DNA from: Bacteroidota bacterium
GTDB lineage: Bacteria > Bacteroidota > Bacteroidia > Bacteroidales > F082
Assembly (NCBI GenBank): GCA_023396415.1
Contig: JAEWWJ010000016.1
Location: forward strand, 1 to 5,165
DNA length: 5,165 bases
Direction of reading: 5' to 3'
The notes beneath the pieces are model-generated. The model searched no databases. It worked only from the letters and a program-made list of their open reading frames with translations, and was not told the DNA's origin. The position numbers and the translations under genes were made by a program. Below are positions 1 through 5,072 of the stretch, piece by piece. How positions within the stretch are numbered: position 1 is the first letter of the stretch; each line of letters begins with the position of its first letter.

Positions 1-84
1 GTTATACTTTAAAACCAACCGATCGAATACTCTGCGAGGTAAAAACTCAGCTATCTGTGCAAAAACATATTTTCCCTGGTTCAT
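1..84 (-). CDS. IS4-family transposase (DUF4372-type), N-terminal 28 codons, cut by window edge
   Basis: Reading the minus strand from the ATG at 84-82 gives 28 uninterrupted codons to the window edge, beginning MNQGKYVFAQIAEFLPRR and continuing VFDRLVLKYN. I recognise this as the conserved start of Bacteroidota IS4-family transposases with an N-terminal DUF4372 domain (pattern MN.GK.vFaQ..eFlP.r.FdRiv.ky). The family are DDE transposases of roughly 400 residues that cut and paste their own element; the catalytic DDE residues would lie outside the window. The frame is closed by stops upstream of the ATG, so this is the natural start. The gene reads away from the copper cluster, so the end of the insertion sequence should lie within 85-360. 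Only one end is present, so terminal repeats and target duplication cannot be verified. Identification is from memory of the family; no search was run. Confidence 0.8.
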   Translation of the reverse strand, partial: MNQGKYVFAQIAEFLPRRVFDRLVLKYN

Positions 85-109
85 CCAAATATTTTTTGAA
101 CCAAAGAAA
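71..109 (-). promoter_or_regulatory. RNA hairpin sequestering the transposase start codon
   Basis: On the minus-strand RNA, 109-97 (UUUCUUUGGUUCA) can pair with 83-71 (UGAACCAGGGAAA). This gives a 13-bp stem with eleven Watson-Crick pairs and two G-U pairs (105/75 and 104/76), closed by a 13-nt loop (96-84). The transposase AUG occupies 84-82, so its U and G are inside the stem. The wobble pairs exist only in RNA of the transposase sense; the opposite strand would have A-C mismatches there. IS10 and IS50, also IS4-family, protect themselves from read-through transcription with structures of this kind. The pairing is seen directly; the regulatory role is inferred. Confidence 0.5.
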
Positions 110-360
110 CCAATTCAAATCGTCACGCTGTAAAAACGCTTACAAATAATTGATATTCAAACTTTTCAAAGATTAAACGAGACACTAGTGAGAAATTTTA
201 AGATGTTAGCACTTTAAAACTCCGATTATTATCCAATATCATGTGCAACAATTGACACCTTGTAACTAATTTAATCAACTTTTACTATTGGAAATTATTA
301 GGTATTCCTATCAGCCAATTGCACGATAAATTTATTAAAACCATCAATTATCATTTTCTG
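110..360. other. Non-coding region: presumed IS end plus upstream DNA of the regulator gene
   Basis: This AT-rich stretch has no recognisable gene on either strand. It should contain the outer end of the IS4 element whose transposase starts at 84, but I could not identify a terminal inverted repeat because the other end is outside the window. A weak minus-strand -7-like box (AATCTTTG, plus coordinates 167-174, one mismatch to TAnnTTTG) could drive the transposase. A small perfect palindrome CACTAGTG lies at 183-190. I see no convincing terminator, RNA gene or attachment site. Confidence 0.4.
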
Positions 361-393
361 TTTGCACACTTGAATGGTCTTTTTTTACTTTTG
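361..393 (+). promoter_or_regulatory. Bacteroidota-type promoter of the HMA-AraC regulator
   Basis: TACTTTTG at 386-393 is an exact match to the Bacteroidota -7 consensus TAnnTTTG. TTTG at 361-364 matches the -33 element, with 21 bp between them. The expected transcription start is a few bases downstream, around 397-400, practically on top of the ATGs at 400 and 409. This excludes the upstream TTG at 319 as the normal start and implies a leaderless or roughly 10-nt-leader mRNA. Confidence 0.65.
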
Positions 394-408
394 TACACTA
401 TGACAAAC

Positions 409-972
409 ATGAGCAAACTCTTTATCAAAAATATGGTCTGCGACCGCTGCATCATGGCGGTGCAACAGGAGATGGACAAACTTGGCATTGAAGTAAGAAA
501 CATCAAATTAGGAGAAGTGACACTCACCAAAGAACTGAGCAGCGAAGAGAAAAGCGCATTAGATCAAGCACTTACCCAATTAGGATTCGAGCTTATTGAT
601 GATAAAAAAAGTCGTATCATTGAAAAAATCAAGACAGTAATCATTGACATTGTTCATCATCAAGATGGTACAAGCAAACAAAAGCTCTCAGAAGTACTGG
701 GCAGTGCGCTGCATCAAGATTACAACTCCCTTTCCAATTTATTTTCAGAGGTAGAAGGCACCACCATTGAGAAGTTTTTTATTGCTCAAAAAATTGAAAG
801 GGTAAAGGAGCTTTTGGTTTATGATGAGCTTTCGTTGAGCGAAATCGCCCTGAGTTTGAACTATTCCAGCGTGGCTTATCTCAGCAACCAGTTTAAGAAA
901 GTTACCGGACTTACACCCAGTCATTTCAAGCAAATCGGTGACTATAGAAGAAAACCTTTGGATAAGGTGTAA
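409..972 (+). CDS. AraC-family transcriptional regulator with N-terminal HMA-like CxxC metal-binding domain
   Basis: This is a cytoplasmic one-component regulator of 187 residues. Residues 1-65 resemble a compact heavy-metal-associated domain: beta strand SKLFIKNM, metal loop C11-D-R-C14, an amphipathic helix, and a second half ending near GFELIDD. Residues about 90-175 form a full AraC DNA-binding domain with two helix-turn-helix units: first HTH about 90-115, linker helix with RVKELL at 131-136, second HTH LSEIALSLNYSSVAYLSNQF at 143-162, and the closing TGLTPSHFK at 167-175. The large cupin-type sensor of classical AraC proteins is absent. It stands 86 bp upstream of a CopA-type ATPase on the same strand, so copper sensing through the two cysteines is the likely role (inference). 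I chose ATG 409 because residues 1-9 form the first strand of the domain and a promoter ends at 393; ATG 400 (190 residues) is an equally plausible start. TTG 319 is unlikely. Confidence 0.85.
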   Translation: MSKLFIKNMVCDRCIMAVQQEMDKLGIEVRNIKLGEVTLTKELSSEEKSALDQALTQLGFELIDDKKSRIIEKIKTVIIDIVHHQDGTSKQKLSEVLGSALHQDYNSLSNLFSEVEGTTIEKFFIAQKIERVKELLVYDELSLSEIALSLNYSSVAYLSNQFKKVTGLTPSHFKQIGDYRRKPLDKV

Positions 973-996
973 ATGTTACAAATCAAATCCACAAAA

Positions 997-1021
997 ACAC
1001 AATAGCCCTCCCCTATTTTGT
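997..1021. promoter_or_regulatory. Imperfect inverted repeat, candidate operator of the copper regulator
   Basis: ACACAATAG (997-1005) and CTATTTTGT (1013-1021) are complementary at eight of nine positions, separated by the pyrimidine spacer CCCTCCC. The element covers the place where a -33 region would stand for the -7 box at 1025-1032. An activator or repressor site would be expected there in front of a copper-induced ATPase gene. No second copy was found near the regulator's own promoter. A weak terminator is unlikely because the downstream T-run is part of the arm itself. Confidence 0.3.
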
Positions 1022-1024
1022 CGC

Positions 1025-1032
1025 CATCTTTG
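1025..1032 (+). promoter_or_regulatory. Probable -7 box of the copper ATPase gene
   Basis: CATCTTTG, followed by C, matches the Bacteroidota -7 motif TAnnTTTG except for the first base. Transcription would start near 1036-1040, giving a leader of about 20 nt before the ATG at 1059. No good -33 TTG stands at the usual distance, which fits a promoter needing an activator. Confidence 0.4.
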
Positions 1033-1058
1033 CAAGAAGTTATTAAGCACCAAAAAAA

Positions 1059-3485
1059 ATGGCAACACATATAAAAGAAATCATTTATCTGCCTTTGGAG
1101 GATGTACAAAGCGAACATTGCGCCCTCATTATAGATAAAAGTTTATCACAATTAAAAGGCATCGAAAACCACAAAGTAGAGCTGAATAACCATCGGGCTG
1201 TGCTTGAAACTTCGGATGCAGAAGCCGTAAATAAGGCCATCAAAACCATCAAAGATTTGGGTTATGGTGTCACCACAGTGAAACAAAGTTTTCCGGTTTT
1301 GGATATGAGTTGCGCTTCTTGTGCCATCAGTGCAGAAAGCACGGCAAAAGCCACGAAAGGCGTGATCAATGCCTCTGTTAATTTTGCCACAGCAACACTA
1401 TCGGTTGAGTATCTGCCCAATATGACCAATCCTGCTGATTTACAAAAAGCGGTTCAAGCTGTGGGCTTCGATTTGTTGATAGAAAATGAAGATACCCGGC
1501 AGGAGACTTTAGAGAACATCCACGACAAGAAATTCAAGACCTTAAAAAAGAAAACCATCTGGGCCATAGCACTTTCGCTTCCGGTGGTGATCATCGGCAT
1601 GTTCATGATGGACATCCCCTACGCCAACGAAATCATGTGGGCTTTTTCAACGCCGGTGTTGGCCTGGTTGGGAAAAGACTTTTTTGTCAATGCTTGGAAA
1701 CAAGCTAAAAATGGCACTGCCAATATGGACACGCTGGTAGCTCTAAGTACCGGTATCGCCTATACATTCAGCGTTTTCAATATGTTTTTTCCTGAAGTTT
1801 GGCACGCGAGAGGATTGGAGGCACACGTTTATTTTGAAGCCGCCGCGGTGATCACCACCTTTATCTTGTTGGGACGACTGTTGGAAGAAAGAGCCAAAGG
1901 CAACGCTTCTACAGCCATTAAAAAACTGATGGGTTTGCAGCCAAAAACAGTAGTGGTGCTGCTTCCCGACGGGCAAGAAAAACTAATCGCCATTGTGGAT
2001 GTCAAAATTGGCGATGTGATATTGGTGAAACCCGGCGAAAAAATAGCCGTTGACGGCAAGGTGGTAGCCGGCAACTCTTTCGTGGACGAAAGCATGTTGA
2101 GTGGTGAGCCTGTCCCTGTATTGAAAATTGAAAACGAAAAAGTGTATGCAGGAACCATCAATCAAAAAGGAAGTTTCCGTTTCGAGGCCGAGAAAGTGGG
2201 CAAAGAAACCATGCTGGCACAAATCATCAAAATGGTTCAGGATGCGCAAGGCAGTAAGGCTCCCGTGCAAAAACTCGTGGATAAAATTGCAGGCATTTTT
2301 GTTCCGATGGTGATGGGCATTTCTATCCTCACCTTTATTGTTTGGATGATTTTCGGAGGCGACAACGGCCTCGTCCACGGACTATTGGCTGCCATCACCG
2401 TGTTGGTGATTGCCTGCCCCTGTGCTTTGGGATTGGCCACACCAACGGCCATTATGGTAGGTGTAGGAAAAGGTGCCGAAAACGGAATCCTGATCAAAGA
2501 TGCCGAAAGTCTCGAATGGGCCAAAAAAGTAAATGCCATCGTTTTGGATAAGACAGGAACCATCACCGAAGGCCGACCAGAACTTACTGATGTGAAATGG
2601 CTGAACGATGATGATGCCGGCCAACACATTTTATTTAGCATAGAAAAACTATCTGAACATCCATTGGCTGAGGCTGTTGTGAAACATCTAACAACATTAA
2701 AAACCGTTCCTCTCTCGTCCTTTGAAAGCATCACCGGCAAGGGCGCCAAAGCCGTTTTTGAAAATGAAAGTTACTGGGTAGGAAATAAAAATCTATTGGC
2801 CGAAAATAAAATCTTGATTGCAAATGAACTCCAGCAAAAAGCTGACGAATGGAGTACAGCATCAAAAACGGTGATCTGGTTTGCAAATAGTAAAAATGCC
2901 CTCGCTGTTTTGGCCATTTCCGACAAGATAAAAGAAACGTCGGCGGCGGCCATCCTTCAAATGCAGGAGATGGGAATCAGCATGTATATGCTCACCGGCG
3001 ACAATGAAGCTACAGCTAAAGCTATTGCACAACAAACAGGAATCCAGAACTATAAGTCGGAAATGTTGCCTCAACAAAAAGCTGATTTCGTAAAAGAACT
3101 GCAACAACAAGGGAAAATAGTGGCTATGGTGGGCGACGGCATCAACGACAGTACCGCGCTGGCAACGGCAGATGTAAGTATAGCGATGGGCAAAGGAAAC
3201 GACATTGCCATGGATGTGGCCAAAATGACGATCATCTCCTCCGATCTCATGAAAATACCGCAAGCCATACGTCTCTCAAAAAAAACGGTGGCTACCATCA
3301 AGCAAAATTTGTTTTGGGCTTTCATTTATAACTTGATTGGTATTCCTATCGCTGCAGGAATCTTGTTTCCTATCAATGGTTTCTTGCTTAACCCAATGGT
3401 TGCCGGAGCAGCTATGGCTTTGAGCAGCGTGAGTGTTGTAAGTAACAGCTTGAGGCTGAAGTGGAAGAAGATTAGTGAAGAATGA
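1059..3485 (+). CDS. copA: Cu+-exporting P-type ATPase (P1B-1, CopA type)
   Basis: This inner-membrane pump of 808 residues hydrolyses ATP to export Cu+ from the cytosol. Domains in order: a degenerate HMA domain (about 5-72) in which the CxxC is reduced to S18-E-H-C21; an intact HMA domain (about 76-142) with M83-S-C85-A-S-C88; membrane helices from about 165; the actuator domain with SGE at 348-350; the CPC copper site C453-P454-C455; the phosphorylation motif D497-K-T-G-T; the nucleotide-binding SEHP motif with H534-P535; TGD at 646-648; GDGINDSTAL at 692-701; and the last two helices with Y757-N758 and M786-xxx-S790. CPC plus YN plus MxxxS is the P1B-1 copper/silver signature, as opposed to zinc/cadmium pumps. 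The usual GDGINDSPAL proline is Thr699 here, which I take as a tolerated variant. It follows the HMA-AraC gene by 86 bp and precedes a small HMA protein. Its last three codons and stop lie in a 7-bp repeat array. Confidence 0.96.
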   Translation: MATHIKEIIYLPLEDVQSEHCALIIDKSLSQLKGIENHKVELNNHRAVLETSDAEAVNKAIKTIKDLGYGVTTVKQSFPVLDMSCASCAISAESTAKATKGVINASVNFATATLSVEYLPNMTNPADLQKAVQAVGFDLLIENEDTRQETLENIHDKKFKTLKKKTIWAIALSLPVVIIGMFMMDIPYANEIMWAFSTPVLAWLGKDFFVNAWKQAKNGTANMDTLVALSTGIAYTFSVFNMFFPEVWHARGLEAHVYFEAAAVITTFILLGRLLEERAKGNASTAIKKLMGLQPKTVVVLLPDGQEKLIAIVDVKIGDVILVKPGEKIAVDGKVVAGNSFVDESMLSGEPVPVLKIENEKVYAGTINQKGSFRFEAEKVGKETMLAQIIKMVQDAQGSKAPVQKLVDKIAGIFVPMVMGISILTFIVWMIFGGDNGLVHGLLAAITVLVIACPCALGLATPTAIMVGVGKGAENGILIKDAESLEWAKKVNAIVLDKTGTITEGRPELTDVKWLNDDDAGQHILFSIEKLSEHPLAEAVVKHLTTLKTVPLSSFESITGKGAKAVFENESYWVGNKNLLAENKILIANELQQKADEWSTASKTVIWFANSKNALAVLAISDKIKETSAAAILQMQEMGISMYMLTGDNEATAKAIAQQTGIQNYKSEMLPQQKADFVKELQQQGKIVAMVGDGINDSTALATADVSIAMGKGNDIAMDVAKMTIISSDLMKIPQAIRLSKKTVATIKQNLFWAFIYNLIGIPIAAGILFPINGFLLNPMVAGAAMALSSVSVVSNSLRLKWKKISEE

Positions 3486-3524
3486 CAAGTGACAAGTGAC
3501 GAGAGTGAATAGTGAACAGTGGCT
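3474..3524 (+). repeat. Degenerate 7-bp tandem repeat (AGTGAnn) covering the end of the ATPase gene
   Basis: Seven heptads can be read: AGTGAAG (3474), AATGACA (3481), AGTGACA (3488), AGTGACG (3495), a 2-bp insertion AG, then AGTGAAT (3504), AGTGAAC (3511) and AGTGGCT (3518). The first two heptads are coding: they give the terminal Ser-Glu-Glu and the TGA stop of the ATPase. GTGAC/GTGAA heptad arrays of this style are common between genes in Bacteroidota genomes (recollection). No function is known to me. Confidence 0.7.
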
Positions 3525-3582
3525 GGCGTGAAATAATGTGTCAGCATATAATATTTAATAACTAATCAATAATAAATTAAAA

Positions 3583-3810
3583 ATGGATAGTAAAATTCAA
3601 AAATTTCAATTTAAAACCAATATCAATTGTGGTGGCTGTATTGCTGCGGTAACTCCTTTTCTAAATGATGCCAAAGGCATTCATCATTGGGAGGTAGATA
3701 CTACCAACAAAAATAAAATACTAACGGTAAATGCAGAGGGTATTTCACAGCAAGAAATTGTTGCAATAGTGCAAAAAGCAGGCTATAAGATTGAGGTTCT
3801 TGGGGAGTAA
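3583..3810 (+). CDS. Small HMA-domain copper chaperone (CopZ-like)
   Basis: This cytosolic 75-residue protein consists of a single heavy-metal-associated domain with the ferredoxin-like order: strand FQFKTNIN, metal loop C16-G-G-C19, first helix CIAAVTPFLND, strands around HHWEVDT and KILTV, second helix ISQQEIVAIVQKAG, and last strand YKIEVL. The NCGGC loop is the usual form in Bacteroidota homologues, where GMxCxxC is replaced. Proteins like this bind Cu+ through the two cysteines and pass it to the HMA domain or membrane site of CopA. It begins 97 bp after the ATPase stop in the same direction, with no clear promoter between, so it is probably co-transcribed. The start ATG is preceded by an A/T-rich stretch and no Shine-Dalgarno, as is normal for the phylum. 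The metal preference is inferred from the neighbours, not from this sequence alone. Confidence 0.88.
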   Translation: MDSKIQKFQFKTNINCGGCIAAVTPFLNDAKGIHHWEVDTTNKNKILTVNAEGISQQEIVAIVQKAGYKIEVLGE

Positions 3811-3874
3811 CGAAGAGAGAAGAACGGATTCAAGGGTTTCAGAATTCGATTGTGAAACAATAGATTAAGTGAAA

Positions 3875-3934
3875 AGAAGTGTAGATCGGGGGGTAAACCG
3901 ATAAATATCAAACTACTTTCTTTACTACACTTCT
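3875..3934. terminator. Inverted repeat between convergent genes, possible terminator
   Basis: AGAAGTGTAG (3875-3884) and CTACACTTCT (3925-3934) form a perfect 10-bp stem around a 40-nt loop. The loop contains a second small stem, ATCGG (3885-3889) with CCGAT (3898-3902). The structure separates the chaperone gene from the convergent beta-barrel gene, whose TAG stop (3935-3933) overlaps the right arm. Only a short U-tract (TTTC) follows the stem on the minus strand and none on the plus strand, so it is at best a weak terminator for the minus-strand gene. Confidence 0.35.
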
Positions 3935-4487
3935 AAAACTTAACCCCAATTGTTGGTGTAACAAAAATGGGGGAAAAGCTATATTTTCCACCACCTATTT
4001 GATAATTACCTGTTTGAACCCTTGCTCCGACAAGTAACTTCCGAAATGAAAATATCAGTGAGCCTTCGATGCCATAGTTAAAAGTGTTGGTCATATCACC
4101 AAAGTATCCTGATGAGACAAAGGGACCTACATCCAATAAAATATGCTTACCTAAAGAATATCCGATAGAGAGCTGAAATTTTAGAAATTCGATATAGGAG
4201 GCTTTAAAAGCATCGAAGGTCTCCACGCCCTCACTTTCGCCGAATGACATGACGAATTGAGTGGTCGAAACAGGAAACCTTAACCCAAAGCCACCCATCA
4301 CGCCAAAACCGATGTTTGCTTTTTCCTTGAACATCAGATGGTGAAAGGAATAATTAAAAGCAAAGGCTTCAATATAAAGATGGTGAACATTTTTTTTAGC
4401 AGGTGTTTGAATGTCAACAATTTGCGCGTACAAAACGGAGGAAAAAGAGAGACTTAGAATCAGCGTTAACAGCGTAAATTTTTTCAT
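3933..4487 (-). CDS. Secreted protein, probable small outer-membrane beta-barrel
   Basis: The product has 184 residues. MKKFTLLTLILSLSFSSVLYA is a typical Sec signal peptide with likely cleavage after A21, leaving Q22 as the mature N-terminus. The mature part alternates polar and hydrophobic residues in strand-sized blocks with glycine and aromatic girdle residues (for example IGFGVMGGFGLRF, FQLSIGYSLG, HILLDVGPFVSSGYFG, FNYGIEGSLIFSF, LLVGARVQTGNYQIGG, PIFVTPTIGVKF) and ends in a C-terminal phenylalanine, the classical signal for insertion of outer-membrane barrels. About eight strands would fit the length. I recognise no named family and there is no visible metal-binding motif. It converges on the copper cluster from the opposite strand with its own promoter, so a functional link to copper is not supported. 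Confidence 0.82.
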   Translation of the reverse strand: MKKFTLLTLILSLSFSSVLYAQIVDIQTPAKKNVHHLYIEAFAFNYSFHHLMFKEKANIGFGVMGGFGLRFPVSTTQFVMSFGESEGVETFDAFKASYIEFLKFQLSIGYSLGKHILLDVGPFVSSGYFGDMTNTFNYGIEGSLIFSFRKLLVGARVQTGNYQIGGGKYSFSPIFVTPTIGVKF

Positions 4488-4565
4488 AGGGTGTATATTG
4501 TTAAGTCATTAAATTGCATCATTTCGATCGTTTCATTCTCCTACATTTTCCATGACAATCAGAGG

Positions 4566-4573
4566 CAAAGATA
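4566..4573 (-). promoter_or_regulatory. -7 promoter box of the beta-barrel gene
   Basis: On the minus strand this reads TATCTTTG followed by CC, a perfect match to TAnnTTTG and close to the TATCTTTGC form common in this group. It would start transcription near 4560, giving a leader of about 73 nt before the ATG at 4487. No clear -33 TTTG lies 19-21 bp further upstream. Confidence 0.5.
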
Positions 4574-4927
4574 GGAAAAAGCCACATTAAAGCTACCTGA
4601 AATTTGGCTTCAACCTCGCACTGACATGCGATTTTTTATATTTCTCGCCGATGGCTATTTTTTTTGGAAGATGGTTTCAGTCACTGTTTCACTGTGAATC
4701 AAATGTATCCTCCTTCCAATAGGCCGGATTGTGAATGATGTAATCTGAAATGCGTTGATATTCCGCATCGTTGCGGATGATGTGGTCGTGGAAACGCGAT
4801 TGCCATCCATTTTCCAATCCCAATTGGTTGGCATGTTTGGTAACGGCAGATTTGTAGGAACGGATGATGGTTGAAATGGTATTTGATTTTGGTGATATGG
4901 CCGCCATTTGTTGATTTTTTGCCGGCG

Positions 4928-4972
4928 GGATTGGTTGGATTGGTAGGATTGGTAGGATTGGTAGGATTGGTA
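4928..4972 (+). repeat. 9-bp tandem repeat, five copies of GGATTGGTA
   Basis: GGATTGGTT (4928-4936) is followed by four identical GGATTGGTA units (4937-4972). On the minus strand the array keeps all three frames open, encoding Leu-Pro-Ile, Thr-Asn-Pro or Tyr-Gln-Ser repeats; the first is the frame of the RAYT fragment. The last unit runs without a break into the REP-like palindrome: the GTAG at 4970-4973 is shared. Because 9 is a multiple of three, copy-number change would not shift the frame. Confidence 0.95.
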
Positions 4973-5022
4973 GAGACGTTGCATTTGTAGAGACCTTGCA
5001 TGCAACGTCTCTACAAATGCAA
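4970..5022. repeat. REP-like palindromic element with GTAG head, associated with the RAYT fragment
   Basis: The segment 4979-5022 is a 44-bp palindrome with one mismatch (C4995 opposite C5006): TTGCATTTGTAGAGAC (4979-4994) pairs with GTCTCTACAAATGCAA (5007-5022), and the centre TTGCATGCAA (4996-5005) is self-complementary. An additional left arm GTAGAGACGTTGCAT (4970-4984) is perfectly complementary to 5000-5014, so two alternative hairpins compete for the same right arm. Left arm and inner arm are direct copies (GTAGAGACGTTGCATTT and GTAGAGACCTTGCATGC). RAYT-linked REP elements are known for a GTAG or GGAG tetranucleotide at the foot of an imperfect hairpin; GTAG stands at 4970 and 4987 and its complement CTAC at 5011. 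Confidence 0.85.
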
Positions 5023-5072
5023 TGGGTCACGTATTATTAAACAATCCCCATCATCGTTTCCCGAAATCTAAA

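Larger units (their letters stand above)
4689..5030 (-). pseudogene. REP-associated tyrosine transposase (RAYT, Y1/HUH family), C-terminal fragment
   Basis: The open frame has 113 codons if the GTG at 5030 is counted; an in-frame TAA stands at 5036-5034. From residue 42 (ATG at 4907) onward it matches the C-terminal half of Bacteroidota RAYT proteins: MAAISPKSNTISTIIRSYKS, then SAVTKHANQLGLENGWQSRF, then HDHIIRNDAEYQRISDYIIH and NPAYW. Y59 in RSYKSAVT is the likely nucleophilic tyrosine. The N-terminal half of such proteins (about 100 residues, with the HUH motif, usually written MPNHVHG) is absent: only 42 bp separate this frame from the end of another gene. Residues 4-34 are encoded by a palindromic repeat and a 9-bp tandem repeat (RDVACKVST, then LPI repeats). 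Without the HUH histidines the protein cannot catalyse strand transfer by itself, so I call it a remnant. It could still be translated from GTG 5030 or ATG 4907. Confidence 0.8.

Noticed and set aside
2..149. Two plus-strand frames open from the left edge (2-133 and 3-149)
   Set aside because: They show no recognisable protein and lie opposite the clearly recognisable transposase start on the minus strand.
301..312. 12-mer GGTATTCCTATC shared with the ATPase gene near 3340
   Set aside because: A single 12-base match is about what chance gives in 5 kb, and the second copy is constrained by coding for the conserved GIPI segment.
319..399. Upstream extension of the AraC gene from TTG at 319 (30 extra codons)
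   Set aside because: An exact Bacteroidota promoter lies inside it (361-393), the extra residues look like translated AT-rich DNA, and the HMA-like domain begins at the ATG at 409.
938..1138. 66-codon plus-strand frame overlapping the regulator end and the ATPase start
   Set aside because: It is out of frame with both real genes, and its composition (Lys/His/Arg/Cys-rich) resembles a shadow translation.
1743..3547. Several minus-strand frames of 60-170 codons opposite the ATPase gene
   Set aside because: They are antisense shadows of a strongly conserved gene, with low-complexity or odd composition and no start signals.
3836..3861. Small inverted repeats GTTTCA/TGAAAC and ATTGT/ACAAT after the chaperone gene
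   Set aside because: Stems of 5-6 bp are AT-rich and lack a T-run, so they are too weak to call a terminator.
4655..5005. Alternative minus-strand frames with YQS or TNP repeats as real genes
   Set aside because: Only the frame 4689-5030 carries the conserved RAYT C-terminal sequence; the others are shadows kept open by the repeat.
4928..5022. Possible CRISPR array
   Set aside because: The repeats are contiguous 9-mers and a palindrome without unique spacers, and no cas genes are present.
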